In this document: one piece after another, positions 7,452 through 14,977 of the stretch | How positions within the stretch are numbered: the stretch's first letter is position 1 | Layout of the letters: each line of letters opens with the position of its first letter | DNA from: JAZLIL01 sp045617405 | Lineage (GTDB): Bacteria; Bacillota; Clostridia; Lachnospirales; Lachnospiraceae | DNA: 24,696 nt | Reading direction: 5' to 3' | NCBI GenBank assembly: GCA_045617405.1 | Contig: JAZLIL010000190.1 | Span: 1 to 24,696, forward strand | Notes under the pieces: model-generated | Told to the model about the DNA's origin: nothing | What the model saw: only the letters and a program-made list of their open reading frames with translations | The model's database searches: none | Position numbers and translations under genes: made by a program

Positions 7452-10346
7452 ATGAAGGATAATAAAAACGGCAGAAAGCGTTTTAGAAAATTACCCTACA
7501 TTATGGCAGTGCTGTTTGTCTGCACTGCGGTGGCTCTTGCTGCCTCACTTCCGAAGACGGCGAAGGCCCTCTTCAATGAGGCTGATGCAACTCACATTTC
7601 GGACGATTCAAGCATCGAAGTGCAGAGCCTCATTATAGGAACTCACATCATTCACATAAGTGCCCTCACCGATCAGCTTTATGACATTGCTAAGGATACG
7701 GCAAGCTATTCGGATCAGAGCGAGATGTACTACAAGTCAGAGCTTGCGGGAGGACTCTGGTTCAACATTTCATCGGCGAGCGACATCTACAACATTCAGG
7801 TGGGTGCATCAAACCAGGTTACCTTTGATGAGATTTCATCACTCTGGGTTCGTTACAAGACAGGATCCGATAAGATTACAATCGATCTTTTATCAAATTC
7901 AAAGGTCAATCCCTTTGATACCATAGATCATTACGATCTTTACAACAGAGAAGAGGTTACGGAGCTAAGAACAAATTACGAAAACCTTGTAAACAAGGAC
8001 AGCAAGACCACTTCGGAGAACTTGAGCTACGCACTCATGAATGTCTTCTTCAGAGATTATCTTCATAATTCAAGGACAAATCAGCTTGATGATGATATGA
8101 ACAGTCTTCAGAAGTACTATGAGATACTTGTCGGAGCAGATGAAGAAGCAGCAAGGCTTGCATGTGTTCAAAGATGCCAGGAGTCAGTCAATGCAGAACG
8201 TGAGGTAGAGATTGTCAACATCTTTACCGATGAGCTTGATTACTTATCATATTGTGTATCGGGAACACTCTTCCCGAACTGGTATTATATCTGTCGGCCG
8301 ATTCCCTCATGGTGGCCGGACTACTTCGAAGAACTCTGGGATGAGCTTCCTGTTGTCGAGAACGAAGAAGAGGACACCGAGCAGACAATCTACGAGGCGG
8401 ACGCAAACCTTATCAGTGCGGTTGCAGGATGTCAGTCTGCAGCAAGCGATTCGATTATTTCAAATGAAGGCAAGGTGATTGCAGCCGGTACAACGGTACT
8501 TTCTGATGAACGCTACAATCAGTACCAGCTTCTCATCCTGAATTCGAAGAATAGTGATACAGTCAGAAAGTGCGACGATGCGGTAGATCATCTTATCTGG
8601 CTTGACAATATCGAGGAACAGACAGTTGTCGATCTTGAGAATGAGCTTAATTACCTCCTCACAACTCTCTACCCGAGAAGCATGCAGCGGTATCGCGGTA
8701 AGATCTTTGCGGGAGAGAACAGTGAGTATGTTTCGGCAAAGAGAAACGCATCCATCTCAAGAGCAATCCTTAAGAAGATGCTGAAGAGTCAGAAGGATGA
8801 TGCGAACTCGGAAGCTGCCGAGCTTGAGTTCCTCATTACTGCAATCACTGACAGAATGAAAAATGAAGACGCATTACTCTACATCGATGAAAGACTAGCA
8901 GAGTGTCAGGGAGAACTCAAGGATAAGATTAAGTGGGATTACGTTAACGGCGCAGCAACAAACAATTTTGCATCTTACGCAGAGGAGAGCAGAAGCGAGT
9001 ACGAGGAGTGGCTGAAGCAGCTGAAGAATAAGATTCTCGCGAACATGGGAGGTTCGGATCTCGATTCCGCTCTTGCCACTAAGGAAAAGGCATTAAATGC
9101 ACTTCAGGATGCACTTGAGTCGGTTCCTGTAGATCAGGCAGGTGCAAAGAAAGCACAGGCAATCATTGATGCATGTGATGAGTTCATCGAATCAATAGGC
9201 GGTGATACAACAGCAGTTGATGAGGAGCTTGAAAGTGCCCTTGATGCATTGAACGACGGCGACCTTGAAGCACTTGAGACGGCAATTGAGGCACTTGACA
9301 GTTTGAGCGACCTGATGCCGAATACCGTCGGGAATGCACTTGAAGAACTGAAGGAAGCCATTGAAAATTCACTCGGACTCGGCGGAGACGGAAGCGGAAC
9401 GGGAGACGGAACCGGAGACGGAATCGGAGACGGAACCGGAGACGGAACCGGAGTTGGCACGGGTGATGGAACGGGAGACGGAACAAGCGACGGAACGGGA
9501 GACGGAATCGGAGATGGCACGGGAGATGGCATCGGAGACGGAACCGGAACGGGAGATGGAACCGGAGATGGAACCGGAGACGGCACAGGTGACGGAACCG
9601 GAGACGGCACAGGTGATGGAAGCGGAACCGGAGACGGCGATGGAACGGGTGACGGTGACGGAATGGGTGACGATCTTGAAGGAAAGACGCTTGAGGATCT
9701 TCTTGAAGAAGTAAAAGACATTATTGCAGAGTGCAAAATGTCATCGTCGGGATCGCTTACTACCGAAGAGATTACCGATTATCTCAAGGAAAAGTATCTT
9801 GGAGACCTTCTCGGAAATCTGATTGACATGACAGATCCGAATGCACAGGGGGCAATCCTCATTGCACTTGATAAGCTTGGAACCCACCTTGGAGATAACA
9901 AGATTTTCGCACTTAACAAATCGCTTGTGAACCAGTTCTACAACGGAGATCCGGTCAACGGAATCAAGCCTAACCCGTACGTATTCTACAGAATCAAGGG
10001 AGTGAACGACTATCTCAACACAAGGGTTCTTGCAGGATGTCTCGGATACCGTTACGTATACGATAACGAGGAACAGACGGTTACGATTTCATATAAGTCA
10101 ATAAAGTACGAGTTCAAGGTTTACAGCGGCGAGATGATTATCGGAGATAGCGGAGAATCTGAAGAGATGACCCGCCAGTCACAGTTTAAATCGACTGTTC
10201 ATATCCCGAGTGATTTCTCCTATGACAGATTCGGCTGGATGTCCTATCCTCTTCAGAAGAATGATTTCGCGGTAGCGGCAGATGATAAGATGCTTGAAGA
10301 AAGTGACGATCTGTTCGAGGAGCTGCTCAAATTGTTAAATAAGTAA
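7452..10346 (+). CDS. large secreted helical protein with Gly-Asp repeat linker and C-terminal stalk-type domain
   Basis: This encodes 964 aa. AAGGAGG at 7437-7443 with an 8-nt spacer fixes the start. The N-terminus is a signal peptide (basic KNGRKRFRK, hydrophobic core, likely cut after AKA near residue 39). Residues ~170-640 are mostly alpha-helical and acidic, with coiled-coil-like stretches. Residues ~644-740 are a GDGTGDG-type low-complexity repeat. After it comes a helical region, then at ~850-900 a segment like the stalk domain (copper amine oxidase N-terminal-like): GVNDYLNTRVLAGCLGYRYV and YDNEEQTVTISYKS. No LPXTG, SLH or other wall anchor is visible. Stalk domains are common in Firmicute surface proteins. 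Together with the TolC-like neighbour it may form an extracytoplasmic assembly through the wall; that role is inference. Confidence 0.8.
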   Translation: MKDNKNGRKRFRKLPYIMAVLFVCTAVALAASLPKTAKALFNEADATHISDDSSIEVQSLIIGTHIIHISALTDQLYDIAKDTASYSDQSEMYYKSELAGGLWFNISSASDIYNIQVGASNQVTFDEISSLWVRYKTGSDKITIDLLSNSKVNPFDTIDHYDLYNREEVTELRTNYENLVNKDSKTTSENLSYALMNVFFRDYLHNSRTNQLDDDMNSLQKYYEILVGADEEAARLACVQRCQESVNAEREVEIVNIFTDELDYLSYCVSGTLFPNWYYICRPIPSWWPDYFEELWDELPVVENEEEDTEQTIYEADANLISAVAGCQSAASDSIISNEGKVIAAGTTVLSDERYNQYQLLILNSKNSDTVRKCDDAVDHLIWLDNIEEQTVVDLENELNYLLTTLYPRSMQRYRGKIFAGENSEYVSAKRNASISRAILKKMLKSQKDDANSEAAELEFLITAITDRMKNEDALLYIDERLAECQGELKDKIKWDYVNGAATNNFASYAEESRSEYEEWLKQLKNKILANMGGSDLDSALATKEKALNALQDALESVPVDQAGAKKAQAIIDACDEFIESIGGDTTAVDEELESALDALNDGDLEALETAIEALDSLSDLMPNTVGNALEELKEAIENSLGLGGDGSGTGDGTGDGIGDGTGDGTGVGTGDGTGDGTSDGTGDGIGDGTGDGIGDGTGTGDGTGDGTGDGTGDGTGDGTGDGSGTGDGDGTGDGDGMGDDLEGKTLEDLLEEVKDIIAECKMSSSGSLTTEEITDYLKEKYLGDLLGNLIDMTDPNAQGAILIALDKLGTHLGDNKIFALNKSLVNQFYNGDPVNGIKPNPYVFYRIKGVNDYLNTRVLAGCLGYRYVYDNEEQTVTISYKSIKYEFKVYSGEMIIGDSGESEEMTRQSQFKSTVHIPSDFSYDRFGWMSYPLQKNDFAVAADDKMLEESDDLFEELLKLLNK
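9382..9669 (+). repeat. in-frame Gly-Asp-Gly-Thr coding repeat
   Basis: About 96 codons are built from 6- and 12-nt units such as GGAGACGGAACC that encode GDGTGDGT, with I, S, V or M replacing T at times. Synonymous variation (GGA/GGC/GGT, ACC/ACG/ACA) shows that it is not a recent perfect expansion. The antisense and +1 frames of this stretch are open only because of its composition. It probably forms a flexible, acidic linker that may bind Ca2+. Confidence 0.9.
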
Positions 10347-10390
10347 TGTAAGATACAACAGATAAAGAAGTAATCAGTGAGGTTACACAG

Positions 10391-10987
10391 ATGGCAGATT
10401 ATTCAATAATTGCAGACATCAGTAATTACATGTGTAAGATGTTCAGAGAGAAGATGTGTCCCGAGCCTATTCCCTCGGCAGGCAACATTCAGGTTTCGTC
10501 ACCCTCCTCTCAGGACGTTGACTACTTACTTGGTGTGTACCTTTACGATATCAAGGAGATTACCGAGGTATCGAGACCGGAGATGGTAAGAACCGGCAGG
10601 GTACAGTTAGCAAGACCGCCAAGGCCTTATACCTTAGAGTATATGGTCTTTGTAAACGGTGCCACCCAGATGGGTCTGGAAGCACCGGATATACAGAAAA
10701 TAGTGGGAAGGGTTGCACAGATTGTCAATGACAATGAGCGTGTTCTTCCAAGCGATTTACAACCGTGGCTGACAAGTCCCGAGCCCCCGATTTTGTTGAC
10801 TCAATCGAAGATAACACTTGAGGAAAAGGTTAGGGTTTGGCAGGCGATTAACAAGCCTTATCAGGTCAGCCTCTTTTACAAAGTAGCCCCGGTATTCCTA
10901 TCGAGCGAGGTTGTAATTGAAACACCGGTTGTAACAGATGCAACCTTCAACCTGGAAACTGCACAGGAAAGGAGGCAAAGGCGCTAA
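10391..10987 (+). CDS. DUF4255 / Pvc16-Afp16-like tube terminator protein
   Basis: This encodes 198 aa. The ribosome site is weak (GTGAGG about 8 nt before the ATG). The sequence fits the Pvc16 N-terminal domain family (DUF4255): ADYSIIADISNYM at the start, VDYLLGVYLYDIKEI, the central RPPRPYTLEYMVFVNG strand block, and KPYQVSLFYKVAPVFLSS near the end. In the antifeeding prophage and PVC, this protein caps the end of the inner tube and sheath far from the baseplate and stops elongation. Here it is the first gene of the CIS block, whereas in Afp and PVC it is the last. It is followed by a 3-bp gap to the next gene. Fit to the family is good by motif and length. Confidence 0.88.
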   Translation: MADYSIIADISNYMCKMFREKMCPEPIPSAGNIQVSSPSSQDVDYLLGVYLYDIKEITEVSRPEMVRTGRVQLARPPRPYTLEYMVFVNGATQMGLEAPDIQKIVGRVAQIVNDNERVLPSDLQPWLTSPEPPILLTQSKITLEEKVRVWQAINKPYQVSLFYKVAPVFLSSEVVIETPVVTDATFNLETAQERRQRR

Positions 10988-10990
10988 GAT

Positions 10991-11758
10991 ATGGCAGTGA
11001 TACGACACAGACTGGACCTGGTGGTAAGATGTTTGGATGCAGCCACAGGAAGTCCTATAGGAGATTCAGATACCCTGTTCCGAAAGGATGGAGAAAGCTT
11101 TCGCATGGCGGCTAAAGGCGGAGGCATTTTCTACCTGACAGGAATCGAACGTGTCAGCTTCCGGCTTCGAATAGATATCCAAGGATATGAAGCCAAGGAA
11201 GTATATGTTGATTACGATGAGCTGGATGAAAGAATCCCTGAACTGGAGTTATTCTTCCTGCCGAAGAAGGCACTTTCCCTCGAAGGCGTGCTGCCTGGTA
11301 TCACAGACATTAGGGCTGTGGACGAAGGTTCATCTAACTGGTTTATCAGCAGTTATAATGCTAAGAAGCAAACCATCCAGTTATTCAACCGTCACCAACT
11401 CCGCGTGCAGCATTTTCACTATGGAGTGATCGATGCAGAAACAGGTGAGTTCGAATGCTTTGACGTTGTCGGTGAAAGCGCAATCGAAACTGTTACACTG
11501 AAAGCACCACTCCAAAAGGAGCCCAGGACCAATGCCCCGATAGCGAGGCTGATTCCGGGCGAGGTTTTTGAAGACGGACGGTACATTTTAAGAGTACCGG
11601 ACGACGGTGCGAATCAGAACTACATTGTGAGATTCGTAGTGAATGGCGAGAGCTATTTCCAAAAGATTGATTTTAATAATCTGTCGGAAAACATGCTCAT
11701 CGCGGAAGCGAAGAACGAAGTACCGCAGGAAAATGAAACGGAGGTGGAAGCCAAATGA
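10991..11758 (+). CDS. beta-sandwich protein with carboxypeptidase-regulatory-like domain
   Basis: This encodes 255 aa. Residues 1-95 look like a carboxypeptidase regulatory-like (transthyretin-type) domain: LVVRCLDAATGSPIG, a middle GGGIFYLTGIERVSFRLRI, and GYEAKEVYVDYD before closing strands. Residues ~96-240 form a second beta-rich region that ends in DGRYILRVPDDG and YIVRFVVNGESYFQ. No signal peptide is present. The ribosome site is ambiguous: AAAGGAGG lies 16 nt upstream and a weaker AAAGG 9 nt upstream. The stop overlaps the next start (ATGA at 11755), implying translational coupling with the PAAR-like gene. It may be an accessory structural protein of tube end or spike. Its codon choice (CAA for Gln, GAA, CGN) differs from its neighbours. 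Confidence 0.7.
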   Translation: MAVIRHRLDLVVRCLDAATGSPIGDSDTLFRKDGESFRMAAKGGGIFYLTGIERVSFRLRIDIQGYEAKEVYVDYDELDERIPELELFFLPKKALSLEGVLPGITDIRAVDEGSSNWFISSYNAKKQTIQLFNRHQLRVQHFHYGVIDAETGEFECFDVVGESAIETVTLKAPLQKEPRTNAPIARLIPGEVFEDGRYILRVPDDGANQNYIVRFVVNGESYFQKIDFNNLSENMLIAEAKNEVPQENETEVEAK

Positions 11759-12150
11759 GTCTTGCAGTTGTTACAGGAGCAACACTCAGCTGTCCAATGG
11801 CATTTCCACCCGGGTCACCCTCGACCCTGAACGTATCGAGTCAGACGAGCGTGACTGCAGAAGGAAAGCCTATGGCAACAATTAAAGATGCATCATTCGT
11901 AAGCAACGTAGCACCGTTTTCGATGTGCTTCTCACAGGCAAATCCCGCGGTAGCAGCGGCTACGGCCGCAGCACTTGGTGTTCCGACACCATCATCGTGT
12001 CTGGGAACTTTCGCAGGTTTCTGGACAATAGAGCAGACCAAAGTGACTGCCGGAGGCGCTCCCTGTCTTACACAAGGCTGTACATTGACCTGTGTGTATG
12101 GAGGAACAATACAGATAACAAATCCGGGACAGTCGAAAATAGTTCTTTGA
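11755..12150 (+). CDS. PAAR-like spike tip protein (DUF4280 type)
   Basis: This encodes 131 aa and overlaps the preceding gene by 4 bp (ATGA). It has the pattern of DUF4280 PAAR-like proteins: VTGATLSCPMAFPPGSPSTL at the N-terminus, then KDASFVSNVAPFSMCFSQAN, a conserved NxxPFxxC...NP block, and a C-terminal repeat of strands with CLTQGCTLTCVYGGTIQI. Cys residues (C13, C58, C81, C104, C109, C113) are spaced as in metal- or disulfide-stabilised PAAR cones, but I cannot assign ligands. The protein should sit on the tip of the gp5/VgrG-like spike encoded at 23818. Genes of this type often carry or attach effectors; no extension is present here. Confidence 0.85.
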   Translation: MSLAVVTGATLSCPMAFPPGSPSTLNVSSQTSVTAEGKPMATIKDASFVSNVAPFSMCFSQANPAVAAATAAALGVPTPSSCLGTFAGFWTIEQTKVTAGGAPCLTQGCTLTCVYGGTIQITNPGQSKIVL

Positions 12151-12166
12151 AAGGAGAATATGAAGT

Positions 12167-13861
12167 ATGGGCGAATATTTATCACCGGGCGTTTATGTTG
12201 AGGAATATGACAATTCACCGCGTTCAATCGAAGGAGTTGGCACAAGTACAGCCGGCTTTATCGGACTTGCTGAGAGAGGACCCGTAGTAGGTGCTCCTAC
12301 ACTCGTAACAAGCTTTTCAAGCTTTACAAAGCAGTTCGGCGGATTCTTAAGTGAGTTCGTATTTGGAGAGTACAGATATCTTGCAAACAGCGTAGAGCAG
12401 TTCTTTATGAACGGTGGAACAAGATGCTTCATCGCAAGAGTTATCCCTGAGGACGCAAAGTGCGCACAGGCTAAGAAGGGTATCCTTACACTTACGGCAG
12501 CTAACGAAGGTAAGTGGGGCAACAAGATTCAGTTTACAATCGGATCGGTTACAAAGAAGAAACTCCAGATTGTTGCTAAGGATGGTGATGCATTCAAGGC
12601 TAAGAACGCTGACGGCTTCAAGGAAGGCGACATCGTTGTTTGCGAGGGTGAGTACAACCGCATTACAGCAGTTTTCGATGACAAGATCACATTTGCAAAG
12701 CCCTTCAAGGCCAACATCGTTGATGCTGAGATCATCCCGAAGGTGGTTCTTTACCTCGTTGAGTATGATGCTCAGGTTAAGTATAACGATGAAGTTGAGA
12801 CCTACACAGGTATGAACTTCAATCCTTCATCAGCTAATTACATTGGCGTTAAGATGGAGAAGAGCGATCTTGTTAAGGTAGAGCTTGCTCCTTCAAAGAC
12901 CGAGAATCCCATTGCTGAGATTTACGGTAAGGATGAGCCCGGTCTCATCGTTCTTGCAGGCGGTACAGACGGTTCCATGAGCAAGGTATCGGCAGCTACC
13001 TTCATGGGCAAAGATGATGGCCCCGGCAAAAGAACAGGTATTGCTTCATTCGTTGAAAATACAATCGTAAGCATGATCGCAGTTCCCGGCATCACAATCC
13101 CTGAGGTTGTTGTTGACCTTGTAGGACACTGCGAGAGATTAAAGAGCAGATTCGCAGTTCTTGATATGCCTAAGGATCTTACAAAGACAAAGGACCTTAT
13201 TGAGTACAGAGGTCTCATCGATTCTACATACGCAGCTATGTACCATCCTTGGATCCAGGTATTTGACAGAGCTACAAACAAGCCCGGATTTGTTCCTCCG
13301 GCAGGAGCTATCATGGGTGTTTACTCAAGAACAGACATCGAGCGTGGTGTTCATAAGGCACCTGCAAACGAGACTGTGGCATGTACAGGACTTAAGGTTA
13401 ACTATACACAGGGTGAGCAGGATATCCTCAATCCCGAAGGCATCAACCTTATCCGTGTGCTTCCCGGACAGGGCATCAGAGTCTGGGGCGCAAGAACAGC
13501 AAGCAGCAACAGCGCTTTCAAGTATGTAAACGTAAGAAGACTCTTCATCTATGTAGAAGAGAGCATCAAGGCAAACACCAACTGGGTTGTTTTCGAGCCC
13601 AACGATGCAACTCTTTGGAGCAGAGTAGCACTTACAATCTCCTCATTCCTTACAAATATGTGGAGAAGCGGTATGTTAGCAGGCTCAGTACCTTCAGAGG
13701 CATTCTTTGTTGAGATCGGTACAACAACAATGAGCAGAGATGATATCGATAACGGTCGTCTCATCTGCAACATCGGTATTGCACCTTCAAAGCCCGCAGA
13801 ATTCGTAATCTTCAGAGTAACCCAGCATACAGCTGAGTCAGGCGGAGGCGGCGAGGAGTAA
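12167..13861 (+). CDS. contractile tail sheath protein
   Basis: This encodes 564 aa. AAAGGAG at 12150-12156 lies 10 nt before the ATG. The N-terminus YLSPGVYVEEYDNSPRSIEG and the following GTSTAGFIGLAERGP are the classic phage tail sheath and Afp2-4 start. The C-terminal half has NLIRVLPGQGIRVWGARTAS, FKYVNVRRLFIYVEESI and LTNMWRSGMLAG, the conserved sheath core. A ~130-residue beta-rich insertion (about 105-240) is the variable outer domain. The tail ends in an acidic, Gly-rich stretch (ESGGGGEE). Sheath subunits assemble around the tube in an extended state and contract to drive it. This is the only sheath gene in the window, whereas Afp and PVC have three. Confidence 0.96.
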   Translation: MGEYLSPGVYVEEYDNSPRSIEGVGTSTAGFIGLAERGPVVGAPTLVTSFSSFTKQFGGFLSEFVFGEYRYLANSVEQFFMNGGTRCFIARVIPEDAKCAQAKKGILTLTAANEGKWGNKIQFTIGSVTKKKLQIVAKDGDAFKAKNADGFKEGDIVVCEGEYNRITAVFDDKITFAKPFKANIVDAEIIPKVVLYLVEYDAQVKYNDEVETYTGMNFNPSSANYIGVKMEKSDLVKVELAPSKTENPIAEIYGKDEPGLIVLAGGTDGSMSKVSAATFMGKDDGPGKRTGIASFVENTIVSMIAVPGITIPEVVVDLVGHCERLKSRFAVLDMPKDLTKTKDLIEYRGLIDSTYAAMYHPWIQVFDRATNKPGFVPPAGAIMGVYSRTDIERGVHKAPANETVACTGLKVNYTQGEQDILNPEGINLIRVLPGQGIRVWGARTASSNSAFKYVNVRRLFIYVEESIKANTNWVVFEPNDATLWSRVALTISSFLTNMWRSGMLAGSVPSEAFFVEIGTTTMSRDDIDNGRLICNIGIAPSKPAEFVIFRVTQHTAESGGGGEE

Positions 13862-13916
13862 TCACTTAACCCGCAGCAAACCAAACAAAAATACTTAAGA
13901 AAAGGAGAAATAGATT

Positions 13917-14417
13917 ATGGCTGCTACAGGATATGATAATGGATCAGGACTTGCTTATCCGTTGACTAAAATGAACTTCCTCGTTACTGTCGACACAGTA
14001 ACAGGAACAGCTGCTTTCAGCGAGGTTACAGGAGTTGAGGCATCAGTTGATGTTATCGAATTCCGTCAGGGTAATGCACACAGCTTAGCACCCGTTAAGA
14101 TTCCCGGACTTGTTAAGCACGGCAATGTAACATTAAAGTATGGTTACACAGAGGCAAGCGCATTCAAGACATGGATTCAGGAGTGTGTTTCCGAAGTAAG
14201 AGGTGAGATGCCTCGTAACAACGTTCAGATCGAGCTCATCGACATCAATGGCGGTGCTCCCAACGCTAAGGTTGAGTCAGTTACCGGCACAAAGGTTTGG
14301 GTTCTCAAGAACGCCTGGGTTGCAAAGTACACAGGTGCAGATCTCAACGCTACCACATCAGAGGTTGCTATCGAGTCTGTGGAGCTTGCATATGAAGAGC
14401 TCGTAATCCCGAACTAA
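13917..14417 (+). CDS. inner tube protein (gp19/Hcp-like, Afp1 type)
   Basis: This encodes 166 aa, with AAAGGAG at 13901-13907 and a 9-nt spacer. The sequence matches the T4 gp19-like tube family: YPLTKMNFLVTVDTVTGTAA, FSEVTGVEASVDVIEFRQGN, VKIPGLVKHGNVTLKYG, and EVAIESVELAYEELVIPN at the C-terminus. The length is typical. Hexamers stack into the tube inside the sheath. The gene lies 55 bp after the sheath gene and is followed by 187 bp of hairpin-rich DNA, fitting a need for far more sheath and tube than other subunits. Confidence 0.95.
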   Translation: MAATGYDNGSGLAYPLTKMNFLVTVDTVTGTAAFSEVTGVEASVDVIEFRQGNAHSLAPVKIPGLVKHGNVTLKYGYTEASAFKTWIQECVSEVRGEMPRNNVQIELIDINGGAPNAKVESVTGTKVWVLKNAWVAKYTGADLNATTSEVAIESVELAYEELVIPN

Positions 14418-14428
14418 GCACCATTAAG

Positions 14429-14443
14429 TCCGGTTTTTCCGGA
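14429..14443 (+). other. small hairpin just after the tube gene
   Basis: TCCGG (14429-14433), a five-T loop and CCGGA (14439-14443) form a short stem starting 12 nt after the tube stop. There is no following T-run, so it is not a clear terminator; it could protect the 3' end of the tube mRNA. Confidence 0.5.
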
Positions 14444-14468
14444 TAGTGATTAAACGATTGACGTTTTT

Positions 14469-14511
14469 ACCCTCCGAAGGAGAAAAAGCCTTCGGAGGGT
14501 GAAGGCGTTTT
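14469..14511 (+). terminator. strong hairpin, likely attenuator/partial terminator after sheath-tube genes
   Basis: ACCCTCCGAAGG (14469-14480) and CCTTCGGAGGGT (14489-14500) form a perfect 12-bp stem with an 8-nt A-rich loop. The T-run GTTTTA comes 7 nt after the stem, so it is weaker than a textbook intrinsic terminator. This fits partial termination or 3'-end stabilisation between highly expressed sheath/tube genes and the downstream assembly genes. A third hairpin, GACCCG (14566-14571) with CGGGTC (14576-14581), lies just before the ribosome site of the next gene and could affect its translation. I see no convincing promoter in the rest of the gap. Confidence 0.6.
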
Positions 14512-14604
14512 ATCCCCGTCCCCGGTATATCAGGTTTTTTACGGGTGGCAGGGCAATAAGAGAAAGACCCGACAGCGGGTCGCGATATCATAACGGAGGG
14601 AACA

Positions 14605-14967
14605 ATGCAGACAGAATATGAATTCGAGTTACCGAAGGGGTATATTGACACATCAGGTCAGATTCACAAATTCGGAAAGATGCGCCTCGCAACTGCAGGC
14701 GATGAGATTACGGCAACAAGGGACCCCAGAGTTCTTTCAAACCCCTCCTATCTGACAATAGCAATTCTTGCAAGAGTCGTAACGGAGATTGAAGGCGTCA
14801 ATATCATTTCGGCGCAGACGATTGAAAAGCTGTTTACGGCGGATCTTGCATTTTTACAGGATATGTATCAGAAGATTAATGACGTTGAACTTCCTACCAT
14901 GACTGTTGTGTGTCCTGAATGCGGATGCACACATGAGGTTCCGATAAATTTTACGCGAGAGGGATAA
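14605..14967 (+). CDS. gp41-like phage tail assembly chaperone homologue (zero-frame product)
   Basis: This encodes 120 aa; GGAGGG at 14595-14600 lies 4 nt before the ATG. It begins YEFELPKGYIDTSGQIHKFG and continues KMRLATAGDEITATRDPRV, a pattern of the Mu gp41-like tail assembly proteins found after the tube gene in many phage tails and eCIS loci. The middle is helical (TIAILARVVTEIEGV...LFTADLAFLQDMYQKIND) and the end has a CPEC knuckle (residues 103-106). In phages, this gene slot makes chaperones that hold tube or tape-measure proteins before assembly. The C-terminal codons contain a slippery heptamer, and a second product extended in the -1 frame is likely (see 14952-15164). Confidence 0.85.
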   Translation: MQTEYEFELPKGYIDTSGQIHKFGKMRLATAGDEITATRDPRVLSNPSYLTIAILARVVTEIEGVNIISAQTIEKLFTADLAFLQDMYQKINDVELPTMTVVCPECGCTHEVPINFTREG

Positions 14968-14977
14968 AGCTTTATCC
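14946..14977 (+). promoter_or_regulatory. predicted -1 programmed ribosomal frameshift site
   Basis: In the chaperone frame the codons read ATA AAT TTT ACG. Bases 14946-14952 are therefore A_AAT_TTT, which fits the X_XXY_YYZ slippery rule. After an 8-nt spacer (14953-14960), GGATAA (14962-14967) pairs with TTATCC (14972-14977) around the loop AGCT, and G14961 can pair with U14978 as wobble. The zero-frame stop TAA (14965-14967) lies inside the stem. A GAGG (14935-14938) seven bases before the heptamer could act as an internal Shine-Dalgarno stimulator. Slippery site, spacing and hairpin all fit known bacterial and phage -1 sites; actual use is inferred. Confidence 0.7.

Noticed and set aside
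9134..9736. 200-aa Pro/Ser-rich ORF on the minus strand, and an overlapping Glu/Thr-rich plus-strand ORF (9361-9714)
   Set aside because: Both are shadows of the Gly-Asp coding repeat, whose 6/12-nt units keep all frames open. They have no ribosome site and their composition is explained by the repeat.
11841..12245. 134-aa open frame on the minus strand across the PAAR-like and sheath gene junction
   Set aside because: It overlaps two clear genes and has no family features or start signal.
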